From NCBI RefSeq assembly GCF_004345245.1, contig NZ_SLUQ01000009.1, positions 310,001 through 374,000 of the forward strand: a DNA stretch of 64,000 nt. The letters are read 5' to 3'. This DNA is from Rhizobium sp. BK251. Its GTDB lineage: Bacteria; Pseudomonadota; Alphaproteobacteria; Rhizobiales; Rhizobiaceae. The translations under genes were made by a program, and so were the position numbers. Below, piece after piece: positions 17,955-25,661 of the stretch; positions within the stretch are counted from its first letter, which is position 1; each line of letters starts with the position of its first letter. Below the pieces are notes generated by a model. That model was given only the letters and a program-made list of their open reading frames with translations, made no database searches and had not been told where the DNA came from.

Positions 17955-20371
17955 ACGACATGACTCCCACGCGGGAACAACGCGAGGCTCGCCTCGAAGG
18001 CATGGGCTGCAAGCGCAAGCGCGTCGAAGACATCCGCTTTACGCAAGGCAAGGGCAACTACGTCGACGACGTGAAGCTGCCCGGCATGCTCCACGGTGAT
18101 TTCGTGCGCTCGCCGCATCCGCATGCGCGCATCAAGTCGATCAACACCGAGAAGGCGCTGAAAGTGCCGGGCGTGTTGGCGGTCATCACCGCCGAGACGC
18201 TGAAGACGGTCAACCTCGCTTGGATGCCGACGCTCGCCGGCGACGTGCAGATGGTGCTCGCCGACGGCAAGGTGCTGTTCCAGAACCAGGAAGTGGCCTT
18301 TGTGGTCGCGACAGATCGCTACGCCGCCGATGACGGCATCAACGCGGTCGAGGTCGACTACGAGGCGCTCCCCGTCCTGGTCGATCCGTTCAAGGCGATG
18401 GATGCCGACGCGCCGGTGCTTCGGGAAGATCTTGAAGGCAAGACGACCGGCGCCCACGGGCCGCGCAAGCACCACAACCACATCTTCGAATGGACGGTCG
18501 GCGACAAGGACCTGACGGATGCCGCCTTCCGTAAGGCGGAGGTAACGATCAAGGAGATGATCTCCTATCACCGCACCCACCCCTCGCCGCTCGAAACCTG
18601 CCAGTGCGTCTGCTCCTTCGACAAGATCAAGGGCGAGCTGACCATCTGGGGGACCTTCCAGGCGCCGCACGTCATCCGCACGGTGGTGGCGCTGATCGCC
18701 AAGATTCCTGAGCACAAGATCCATGTGATCTCGCCGGATATCGGCGGCGGCTTCGGCAACAAGGTCGGCGCCTATCCGGGCTACATCTGCTCGGCGGTCG
18801 CCTCGATCGTCACCGGCAAGCCGGTGAAATGGGTCGAGGACAGGATCGAGAACCTGACCAGCACCTCCTTTGCCCGCGACTATCACATGACGACGGAGAT
18901 CGCCGCGACGAAGGAAGGCAAGGTCACGGGCCTTCGCGTGCATGTGCTCGCCGATCATGGCGCCTTCGATGCCTGCGCCGATCCGTCCAAATGGCCGGCC
19001 GGCTTCTTCAACATCGTCACCGGCTCCTACGATTTCCCGGTCGCGCATCTGGCGGTCGACGGGGTCTATACCAACAAGGCGCCGGGGGGAGTGGCCTATC
19101 GCTGCTCTTTCCGCGTCACGGAGGCTGCCTACTGCATCGAGCGGGCGATGGACATTCTTGCCCAGAAGCTCGGCATGGATCCGGCGGAACTCAGGCTCAG
19201 GAACTTCATCAGGCCGGAGCAGTTTCCCTATAACTCCGCGCTCGGCTGGGAATATGACTCCGGCGACTATCATACCGCCATGAGGAAGGCGCTGAAGACG
19301 GTCGACTACACCGAACTGCGCAAGGAGCAGGCGGCAAAGCGTGAGGCCTTCAGGCGCGGCGAAACCCGCGAGATCATGGGTGTCGGCGTCTCCTTCTTCA
19401 CCGAGATTGTCGGTGCCGGCCCCTCCAAGAACTGCGACATCCTCGGCATTGCGATGTTCGATAGTTGCGAGATCCGCCTGCATCCGACCGGCGCGGGCAT
19501 CGCCCGCGTGGGCACGAAGAGCCAGGGCCAGGGTCATGAGACGACTTGGGCGCAGATCATCGCCACCGAGATCGGCATTCCCGCCGATGACATCATGGTC
19601 GAGGAAGGCAACACCGACACCGCGCCCTACGGGCTCGGCACCTACGGCTCGCGCTCGACGCCGGTCGCGGGCGCGGCGATCGCCATGGCGGCGCGCAAGA
19701 TCAAGGCAAAGGCGCAGATGATCGCGGCCTATCTGCTCGAAGTCCACGAGGACGACCTCGAATGGGACATCGACGGCTTCCGCGTCAAGGGCCTGCCCGA
19801 ACGCTTCAAGTCGATGAAGGACATCTGCTGGGCTGCCTATAATTCCGTGCCTCCAGGCATGGAGCCGGGCCTCGAGGCGGTCAGCTACTATGACCCGCCG
19901 AACATGACCTATCCCTTCGGCGCCTATATCTGCGTCATGGACATCGACGTCGACACGGGAGTCTACAAGGTACGGCGCTTTTACGCGCTCGACGATTGCG
20001 GCACCCGAATCAACCCGATGATCATCGAGGGCCAGGTGCATGGCGGCCTGACGGAAGCCTTCGCGATCGCGATGGGCCAGGAGATCCGCTACGACGAGAA
20101 CGGCAACGTGGTGACCGGCTCGTTCATGGATTTCTTCATGCCGACGGCCGTCGAGACACCGCATTGGGAGACGGACTTCACCGTCACGCCCTCGCCGCAT
20201 CATCCGATCGGGGCGAAGGGCGTCGGCGAAAGCCCGAATGTCGGCGGGGTTCCATGCTTCTCCAATGCCGTCAACGACGCGTTCTCCTTCCTCGGCTCGA
20301 CCCATATCCAGATGCCGCATGATTTCTGGCGGAACTGGCAGGCGGCCAAGAAGCTGGGCGCAGTCGCCTGA
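17951..20371 (+). CDS. coxL: Carbon monoxide dehydrogenase, large Mo/Cu subunit, form I
   Basis: An 806-residue catalytic subunit that oxidises CO to CO2 at a CuSMo(=O)OH centre bound to molybdopterin cytosine dinucleotide. The active-site loop reads VAYRCSFR with the copper-ligating cysteine at residue 385. This AYxCSFR motif defines form I (true CO dehydrogenase); form II homologues have AYRGAGR. Other molybdenum-family signatures are PDIGGGFGNKVGAYPG near 260 and GVGESPNVGG near 757, the latter containing the catalytic glutamate. Length and start agree with characterised CoxL (809 residues). No Tat or Sec signal is seen, so it is cytoplasmic and probably membrane-associated through other proteins. 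Confidence 0.97.
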   Translation: MNDMTPTREQREARLEGMGCKRKRVEDIRFTQGKGNYVDDVKLPGMLHGDFVRSPHPHARIKSINTEKALKVPGVLAVITAETLKTVNLAWMPTLAGDVQMVLADGKVLFQNQEVAFVVATDRYAADDGINAVEVDYEALPVLVDPFKAMDADAPVLREDLEGKTTGAHGPRKHHNHIFEWTVGDKDLTDAAFRKAEVTIKEMISYHRTHPSPLETCQCVCSFDKIKGELTIWGTFQAPHVIRTVVALIAKIPEHKIHVISPDIGGGFGNKVGAYPGYICSAVASIVTGKPVKWVEDRIENLTSTSFARDYHMTTEIAATKEGKVTGLRVHVLADHGAFDACADPSKWPAGFFNIVTGSYDFPVAHLAVDGVYTNKAPGGVAYRCSFRVTEAAYCIERAMDILAQKLGMDPAELRLRNFIRPEQFPYNSALGWEYDSGDYHTAMRKALKTVDYTELRKEQAAKREAFRRGETREIMGVGVSFFTEIVGAGPSKNCDILGIAMFDSCEIRLHPTGAGIARVGTKSQGQGHETTWAQIIATEIGIPADDIMVEEGNTDTAPYGLGTYGSRSTPVAGAAIAMAARKIKAKAQMIAAYLLEVHEDDLEWDIDGFRVKGLPERFKSMKDICWAAYNSVPPGMEPGLEAVSYYDPPNMTYPFGAYICVMDIDVDTGVYKVRRFYALDDCGTRINPMIIEGQVHGGLTEAFAIAMGQEIRYDENGNVVTGSFMDFFMPTAVETPHWETDFTVTPSPHHPIGAKGVGESPNVGGVPCFSNAVNDAFSFLGSTHIQMPHDFWRNWQAAKKLGAVA

Positions 20372-20420
20372 GCGAGGCAGACACTATGCCGAAGCTCCCT
20401 CCCGAGCCTGACCGTGAAAG

Positions 20421-20446
20421 CCCTCTCTCCCAGCGTGGGGAGGGGG
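20421..20446. repeat. Imperfect hairpin of CCCTCTCCC/GGGGAGGG type between coxL and coxD
   Basis: CCCTCTCTCCCA (20421-20432) can pair, with G-T wobbles, with TGGGGAGGGGG (20436-20446) around a GCG loop. It resembles dispersed intergenic palindromes common in rhizobial genomes. Its right arm also supplies purine-rich sequence upstream of the coxD start. Confidence 0.4.
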
Positions 20447-20460
20447 CGAAGAACCCGGCT

Positions 20461-21333
20461 ATGCTCTCACATAACAAGATCGCCGAGGGGCTGGCGCGCG
20501 CGGGCTATATCGCCGAGGGCGAACTCGCGACCGCCATTTCCCTGATGCAGCTCCTCAAGAGACCCCTCCTGCTCGAAGGCGAGGCGGGCGTCGGCAAGAC
20601 GGCGGTCGCAAAGGCGCTCGCCGACGTTCATGAGACCGAGCTCATCCGCCTGCAGTGCTACGAAGGACTGGATCAATCGGCCGCTCTCTACGAGTGGAAC
20701 TACCAACGCCAGCTTCTGGCAATCCAGGCGCATCAAGGTCGTGATGCAGCGGCCGTCGAGGAACAGATCTTCTCGGAGAAATACCTGCTGGAGCGCCCGC
20801 TTCTTGCCGCGATCCGCCGGAAGAAGCCGCCGGTGCTGCTGATCGACGAGATCGACCGGGCAGACGAGGAATTCGAAGCCTTCCTGCTGGAATTGCTTTC
20901 CGATTTCCAGGTTTCGATCCCCGAGTTCGGAACCGTTGCGGCGACGACGATCCCGCATGTGGTGCTGACCTCAAACGGCACGCGCGAGCTTTCCGATGCG
21001 CTGCGCCGGCGCTGCCTCTACCACTATGTGGACTATCCGGACGTCGACCGGGAGGCACGCATCATCATGGCGCGCATCAACGGCGCCGGAACCTCGCTCG
21101 CGCTGCAGATTGCCCGCATGGTCGAGAGCATCCGCAAGGAAGACCTGCGCAAGGTGCCGGGCGTCGCCGAGACGCTCGATTGGGCGGCCGCCCTCGTCGG
21201 CCTCGACATTTCGGACATGCATGACAATCCGGAGGCTATCCACGCCACCCTGATGTGCCTCCTGAAGACGCGGGAAGACAAGTCCCGCTTTACCCGCGAG
21301 GTAACCGAACGCCTGCTTGGGAGGGTCGCATGA
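20461..21333 (+). CDS. coxD: CoxD, MoxR-type AAA+ ATPase for CO dehydrogenase maturation
   Basis: A 290-residue AAA+ chaperone-like ATPase. Walker A is GEAGVGKT (residues 40-47), Walker B is VLLIDEIDRAD, and a sensor-type VVLTSNGTRELSDALRRRC follows. CoxD of Oligotropha is needed to assemble sulfur and copper in the CoxL active site. It is taken to start at ATG 20461 (MLSHNKIAEGL); an upstream in-frame ATG at 20386 would add 25 residues translated from the hairpin repeat and is less likely. It overlaps coxE by four bases. Confidence 0.92.
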   Translation: MLSHNKIAEGLARAGYIAEGELATAISLMQLLKRPLLLEGEAGVGKTAVAKALADVHETELIRLQCYEGLDQSAALYEWNYQRQLLAIQAHQGRDAAAVEEQIFSEKYLLERPLLAAIRRKKPPVLLIDEIDRADEEFEAFLLELLSDFQVSIPEFGTVAATTIPHVVLTSNGTRELSDALRRRCLYHYVDYPDVDREARIIMARINGAGTSLALQIARMVESIRKEDLRKVPGVAETLDWAAALVGLDISDMHDNPEAIHATLMCLLKTREDKSRFTREVTERLLGRVA

Positions 21334-22535
21334 GCTGCTGCACCGCCCCCATGACACCTGACGAGCTTGATGCGCTCTCCGAGGCCGTCGCGCGGAAGCT
21401 GTCGGCTTTCCTGAAGACGCTGCGCGACAACGCCTTTGCCGTCGGCCTGCCCGAGGGTCAGGACGCCGCCGCGCTGATGGCGGCGGGCTATGCGGAAAGA
21501 CCGGCGCTGCTGCGTTCTGCCTTCAAGCATCTCTTCTCCGCGCGCAAGGAGGACTGGCAGAAATTCGACGGTCTGTTCGATGCCTTCTGGCTCGGCAAGC
21601 GGGTGCGCTCGCGGTCAGTGATCTCAGGTTCGTCCGCATCTTCAAGCAATCCCGCGCTGAAATCGCTTTCCGAGCAGCCGAAGACCGCAGATCGAAACGA
21701 TGTGACGGACCAGGTCCCGTCCTCTGATGAAGCCGGCAGTGAAAGCGGTGCCGAAGGGCGGATGGAAGGAGCATCGCGGGCGGAAAGCCTCGCGGAGACG
21801 GACTTCCGCAAGCTCAGCAACCCAGACGAGATTCAGAAGGCGCATGAGCTTGCCGCGCGGCTCGCTGCCGTGATGCGCACGCGCATGACGCGCCGCGACC
21901 GCATCCGCCGCCATGGCGAGCGACTTGACCTGCGGCGGACGATCCATGGCAATATCAGCCATGGCGGCGCGCCGGTCAGCCTCTATCACCGCCAGCGCAA
22001 GGAAAAGCCCCTTCGCCTCGTGATGCTGCTCGATGCGTCGGGCTCGATGAGCCTCTATACGGGCGTCTTCCTGCGTTTCATCCATGGCGTGCTCGACGAG
22101 TTCCGCGAGGCGGAAGCCTTTCTCTTCCACACGCGGCTTGCCCATGTCTCCGATGCAATGAAGGAACGCGATCCGGCGCGTGCGCTCGACAGGCTGTCTA
22201 TGATGGCGCAGGGCGTCGGCGGCGGCACGCGGATCGGCGAATGCCTTGCCACTTTCAACCGCTCGTACGCGGCGCGGACCATCCATTCGCGTACCTGCGT
22301 CATGATCGTTTCGGATGGTTACGAGACCGGCGATGCCGAACAGCTTGGTGTCGAGATGGCGGCGCTGAGGCGGCGCTGCCGCCGTATCGTCTGGCTGAAC
22401 CCGATGGCCGGCTGGGACGGATACGCGCCTGAGGCGCGCGGCATCAAGGCCGCCCTTCCCTATGTCGATCTGCATGCGCCGGCCAATACGCTGCAAAGCC
22501 TGGCCGCACTCGAACCCTATCTTGCAAAGCTGTGA
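21330..22535 (+). CDS. coxE: CoxE, von Willebrand factor A domain maturation protein
   Basis: A 401-residue protein with a C-terminal VWA-like domain (CoxE family). The metal-ion-dependent adhesion site reads MLLDASGSMS, with a further VSDGYETGD block. The middle of the protein (about 100-160) is low-complexity and acidic. MoxR-type ATPases and VWA proteins usually act together as a metal-insertion pair; here CoxD and CoxE are coupled by an ATGA overlap. It is expected to help insert copper into the sulfurated CoxL centre. Confidence 0.92.
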   Translation: MSCCTAPMTPDELDALSEAVARKLSAFLKTLRDNAFAVGLPEGQDAAALMAAGYAERPALLRSAFKHLFSARKEDWQKFDGLFDAFWLGKRVRSRSVISGSSASSSNPALKSLSEQPKTADRNDVTDQVPSSDEAGSESGAEGRMEGASRAESLAETDFRKLSNPDEIQKAHELAARLAAVMRTRMTRRDRIRRHGERLDLRRTIHGNISHGGAPVSLYHRQRKEKPLRLVMLLDASGSMSLYTGVFLRFIHGVLDEFREAEAFLFHTRLAHVSDAMKERDPARALDRLSMMAQGVGGGTRIGECLATFNRSYAARTIHSRTCVMIVSDGYETGDAEQLGVEMAALRRRCRRIVWLNPMAGWDGYAPEARGIKAALPYVDLHAPANTLQSLAALEPYLAKL

Positions 22536-22546
22536 CGGAGGTGGCG

Positions 22547-23380
22547 ATGAACGCCCATGTCGACGTCCTTGAACTTGTTTCCCAACTGAAGTCCTCCGAG
22601 GAGGCCTTCGTGCTTGCGACCGTGGTGCGCACCGTCTCGGTGACCGCCGCAAAGGCCGGCGCCAAGGCGGTGATCAAACCCGACGGAACGATGATCGCCG
22701 GCTGGATCGGCGGCGGCTGCGCCCGGGGCGCGGTGCTGCGCGCCGCGCAGGAGGCGCTTGCCGACGGAGCCTCCCGGCTCGTTTCCGTGCAGCCGGAAGA
22801 CCTGCTCACCAATCTCGGCGTCAAGACCGGCGAGAGCCGCGACGGCGTGCGTTTCGTGCGCAACATGTGCCCGAGCCAGGGCACCATGGATATCTTCGTC
22901 GAGCCGGTACTGCCGCGCCCGACTATCCTTGTCCTCGGCGCAAGTCCTGTGGCGGTCGCGCTCGCGGAGCAGGCGCCGCAGATGGGCTTCCATGTGACGA
23001 TCGCAGCGCCCGCGAAGGATTTTGCCGAACCGCCGGTGGCAGACGCCGTTCTGGACGGCTTTCCGACCGGCGAGACAGCCAAAGCCTATCGCTTCGTCGT
23101 CGTCGCTACCCAGGGCCGGGGCGACGAGGCCGCTCTCAAGTCGGCGCTTTCGATCCGTGCGGACTATCGGGGCTTTGTCGGCAGCTATCGCAAGATGGCG
23201 GCGCTGCGCGAGAAGTTCCTCACTGCCGGTATCGCCGCGGAAGACTTCGACCGGGTGAAGGGGCCGGCCGGTATCGACCTCGGAGCGATCACGCCGGAGG
23301 AAATCGCGCTCTCGATCATTGCAGAGATCGTGCAGTTGCGCCGGCGCGGCCAACGCGGCGAAGCCGCCCACCAGAAATAA
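22547..23380 (+). CDS. coxF: CoxF, XdhC-family CO dehydrogenase maturation protein
   Basis: A 277-residue XdhC/CoxF-family protein. The N-terminal XdhC domain has VLATVVRTVSVTAAKAGAKAV and WIGGGCARGAV; the C-terminal Rossmann domain has ILVLGASPVAVALAEQAP and GFVGSYRKMAALREKF. Relatives bind molybdenum cofactor and help sulfurate it before insertion. ATG 22547 is chosen because GGAGG lies at 22537-22541; the frame could also open at GTG 22532, overlapping the coxE stop. It sits between coxE and coxG as in Oligotropha. Confidence 0.92.
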   Translation: MNAHVDVLELVSQLKSSEEAFVLATVVRTVSVTAAKAGAKAVIKPDGTMIAGWIGGGCARGAVLRAAQEALADGASRLVSVQPEDLLTNLGVKTGESRDGVRFVRNMCPSQGTMDIFVEPVLPRPTILVLGASPVAVALAEQAPQMGFHVTIAAPAKDFAEPPVADAVLDGFPTGETAKAYRFVVVATQGRGDEAALKSALSIRADYRGFVGSYRKMAALREKFLTAGIAAEDFDRVKGPAGIDLGAITPEEIALSIIAEIVQLRRRGQRGEAAHQK

Positions 23381-23411
23381 TCAGGCAAGAGCCCCTAGGA
23401 AGGAAGACATC

Positions 23412-23867
23412 ATGGACATGAACGGTAGCGAGCGGATCGAAGCTCCAGTGGATGCCGTATGGAAGGCACTGAACGATCCAGATATCCTGCGCCAGTGCAT
23501 TCCCGGCTGCGAGAAGCTCGAAAAGCTCTCGGACACCGAAATGACCGCGACGGTCGCGTTGAAGGTCGGTCCGGTGAAGGCCCGCTTCGAAGGCGCAGTG
23601 CAGCTCAGCAATCTCGACCCGCCCAATTCCTACACGATCAGCGGCGAGGGAAAAGGCGGCATGGTCGGCTTCGCCAAGGGCGGCGCCGATGTCTCTCTTG
23701 CGGCCGACGGGCTGGACGCGACGATCCTCAACTATACAGTGAAGGCTGATGTCGGCGGCAAGATCGCCCAGCTCGGCAGCCGCCTGATCGATTCAACGGC
23801 AAAGAAGCTCGCCGGCGAGTTCTTCTCGACCTTCAACAAGCAGGTCTCGGCACAGCTTGTCCCTTAA
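23412..23867 (+). CDS. coxG: CoxG, SRPBCC-family protein
   Basis: A 151-residue START/SRPBCC-fold protein of the CoxG family (MNGSERIEAPVDAVWKALND, QCIPGCEKLEKL). Relatives are thought to attach CO dehydrogenase to the cytoplasmic membrane and recruit quinones. No hydrophobic C-terminal tail is visible, so it is a short form. The start ATG 23412 follows GGAAGGAAG. It is the last cox gene seen and ends six bases from a convergent gene, leaving no space for a separate terminator. Confidence 0.9.
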   Translation: MDMNGSERIEAPVDAVWKALNDPDILRQCIPGCEKLEKLSDTEMTATVALKVGPVKARFEGAVQLSNLDPPNSYTISGEGKGGMVGFAKGGADVSLAADGLDATILNYTVKADVGGKIAQLGSRLIDSTAKKLAGEFFSTFNKQVSAQLVP

Positions 23868-23873
23868 GGTGGG

Positions 23874-24863
23874 TCAGGTAAGTTCGATCGCGCGGATCAC
23901 CTCATCCTCGATCTCGATGCCATCGGCGAGCGCCGCGCGCCGGGCGGTCTGACCGCGCCGGCCGGGTAGGCGGACATCGGGATCGGAGGTAATCTCGTCT
24001 GCGAGTTGCGACAGTCTTGCCGCAACGCAGTTTCCGCCGGTCGCGACGGGATCGATGGCGATGATCATGTGGCCGAGCGCCGGCGGCGGCCCCTTGTCGT
24101 CGAAAAGCGAAGAGGCCTCAAAGGCATAGTTCGCGCCGGTGATGCCGGCAGCAAGGATTTCCACCATCAGCGCCAGGGCCGCACCCTTGGCCTCGCCTGC
24201 GGGCATCATCGTGCCCCGCAGCGCCTCTTCGGCATCGGTCGTCGGATTGCCGTTGCGGTCGAAGGCCCAGTCGGCCGGGATCGCCGCGCCCTTCTGTCTG
24301 GCGGCCATGACCTTGCCGCGCGCCACCTTGGAGAGTGCGAGATCGATGACGACGGGATCGGCATCCGCAAGCGGTGCTGCGAAGGCGATCGGATTGGTGC
24401 CGTAGAGCGGCCGCCGGCCACCCCAGGGCGCCATGGCTGCAGGCGCATTGGCAAACATCAGCCCGACCAGCCCCTGATCGGCCAGCCGCTCGACGGTCAG
24501 GCCCATGACGCCGGCATGATGGGATCGGTTGATGGCGGCAAATGCAATGCCCTGGCTCCTTGCCAGGGAGGGTAGTTCCTGCAGAGCGAGGTCGAGTGCC
24601 GGATAGGCGTAGCCGTGCACGGCGTCGATCGCCAGACCCGCGGGCCTTGGCCTCGTGAGAAGCGGTCGCGCAAAGCCATCGACCTTGCCGCTCTTGGCCT
24701 GCGCGGCATAGGCCGGAACGCGCCTCAACCCGTGGCCCCCCTGCCCGGCCGCTTCGGCAGCGACGAGGGCGACAGCCACCGATCGCGCATTTCCCTCGCT
24801 TACCCTGTTGCGTACCAGCGCGCGGACAACGAGCTGCTCAGCCTCGGCAAGGGTCAAATGCAT
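23874..24863 (-). CDS. Ldh-family (malate/lactate/ureidoglycolate-type) dehydrogenase
   Basis: A 329-residue NAD(P)-dependent oxidoreductase of the Ldh_2 family, which includes ureidoglycolate dehydrogenase, sulfolactate dehydrogenase and the imino-acid reductase DpkA. Visible family blocks are GHGLRRVPAYA near residue 42, the SHHAGVMG segment carrying the catalytic histidine, and YGTNPIAFAAP. The substrate cannot be decided from sequence. Upstream (24986-24997) lies one of three copies of a 12-base palindrome that also flanks the DUF983 gene. It is convergent with coxG and probably unrelated to CO oxidation. Confidence 0.85.
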   Translation of the reverse strand: MHLTLAEAEQLVVRALVRNRVSEGNARSVAVALVAAEAAGQGGHGLRRVPAYAAQAKSGKVDGFARPLLTRPRPAGLAIDAVHGYAYPALDLALQELPSLARSQGIAFAAINRSHHAGVMGLTVERLADQGLVGLMFANAPAAMAPWGGRRPLYGTNPIAFAAPLADADPVVIDLALSKVARGKVMAARQKGAAIPADWAFDRNGNPTTDAEEALRGTMMPAGEAKGAALALMVEILAAGITGANYAFEASSLFDDKGPPPALGHMIIAIDPVATGGNCVAARLSQLADEITSDPDVRLPGRRGQTARRAALADGIEIEDEVIRAIELT

Positions 24864-24985
24864 CGCGGGGAACCTTCAATGGGAAAGCGGGGCGGGTAGA
24901 CCTGTGCCTACCGCTCGCCGGTGCCTCCGGCAAGACAATTCTCGTTGAACGGCACCCATCCGCGCGACCAGGAAGTAGTCCGCAT

Positions 24986-24997
24986 TGTATGCATTCA
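24986..24997. promoter_or_regulatory. Palindromic site TGTATGCATTCA upstream of the Ldh-family gene
   Basis: TGTATGCATTCA lies about 120 bases upstream of the Ldh-family start and overlaps the last codon of the DUF983 gene. It differs by one base from the perfect palindrome at 25466-25477 and is identical to the copy at 25423-25434. A shared operator is likely. Confidence 0.45.
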
Positions 24998-25381
24998 ATT
25001 TCGTGGTGTTGCCAGGCGGCCTTCCTCGGCCTTGTAGAAATACTGGCTGGCGACAAGCCACCCTTTGAGCGGCCTCAGCGGCGGTATGCAGGTGGCAAGC
25101 ATGAAGGGCAGCGTGGTGAAGAGATGCACCCAATAGGGCGCGCTGAACTGCACTTCGAGCCAGACGCCGAGGGCGACGCTCGGGATGCAGGCAAAGCAGA
25201 TGACGAAGAAGGCCGGGCCGTCGGCGGGATCGGCAAAGGAATAGTCGAGCCCACAGACCTCACATTTCGGCTGCAGGGTCAGGAATCCCTTGAAGAGATG
25301 ACCCTGGCCGCATCGCGGGCAGCGGCCCCTGAGGCCCGTCTGCATCGGTGGCAGCGGCGGCCAATCTGAATCGTCCGACAT
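24995..25381 (-). CDS. DUF983 domain membrane protein
   Basis: A 128-residue protein of the DUF983 family, function unknown. It carries two CxxC pairs (CPRCGQG and CEVCGLD), likely binding one zinc, followed by two predicted membrane helices (about 50-70 and 78-98). The start ATG 25381 (MSDDSDWPP) is preceded on its strand by GGAAGG; a longer frame from 25435 would include an unconserved 18-residue stretch. Two copies of a 12-base palindrome lie in its promoter region. Confidence 0.85.
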   Translation of the reverse strand: MSDDSDWPPLPPMQTGLRGRCPRCGQGHLFKGFLTLQPKCEVCGLDYSFADPADGPAFFVICFACIPSVALGVWLEVQFSAPYWVHLFTTLPFMLATCIPPLRPLKGWLVASQYFYKAEEGRLATPRN

Positions 25382-25422
25382 CGTCCATTCCTTCCGGAGA
25401 TCTGCGGCGCATTGTCTGCGCC

Positions 25423-25477
25423 TGTATGCATTCAAATGTCATTGAAGCCATACAATGTCAATATTTGAATGCATTCA
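25423..25477. promoter_or_regulatory. Paired palindromic operators upstream of the DUF983 gene
   Basis: TGTATGCATTCA (25423-25434) and the perfect palindrome TGAATGCATTCA (25466-25477) are 43 bases apart centre to centre, close to four helical turns. They lie 40-100 bases upstream of the DUF983 start. A third copy precedes the Ldh-family gene. The regulator is not identifiable in the window. Confidence 0.5.
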
Positions 25478-25661
25478 TTTCTGCATCGAAGGGGTGCGCC
25501 CGGCTTATTCTCTTCTCGAGCCAGGAGCGGACGTAACTATAAGCCAAAGGCGGAGCAATTACTTGGAGGAAAGACTTGACGCGACGGCCGGAGGCAACGG
25601 GCTGTCCATGCGACCTTTTGGAGCAGCCCCTTTCGCCCGAAGGCCGCCCTGCCCGGCACGA

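Noticed and set aside
17876..20320. 814-codon antisense frame to coxL
   Set aside because: It is the mirror of a highly conserved gene; the translation is low-complexity and rich in Arg, His, Asp and Val, with no domain.
17951..20371. Form II (CODH-like) assignment for the large subunit
   Set aside because: The active-site loop is AYRCSFR, not AYRGAGR, and the gene order is M-S-L, so form I is correct.
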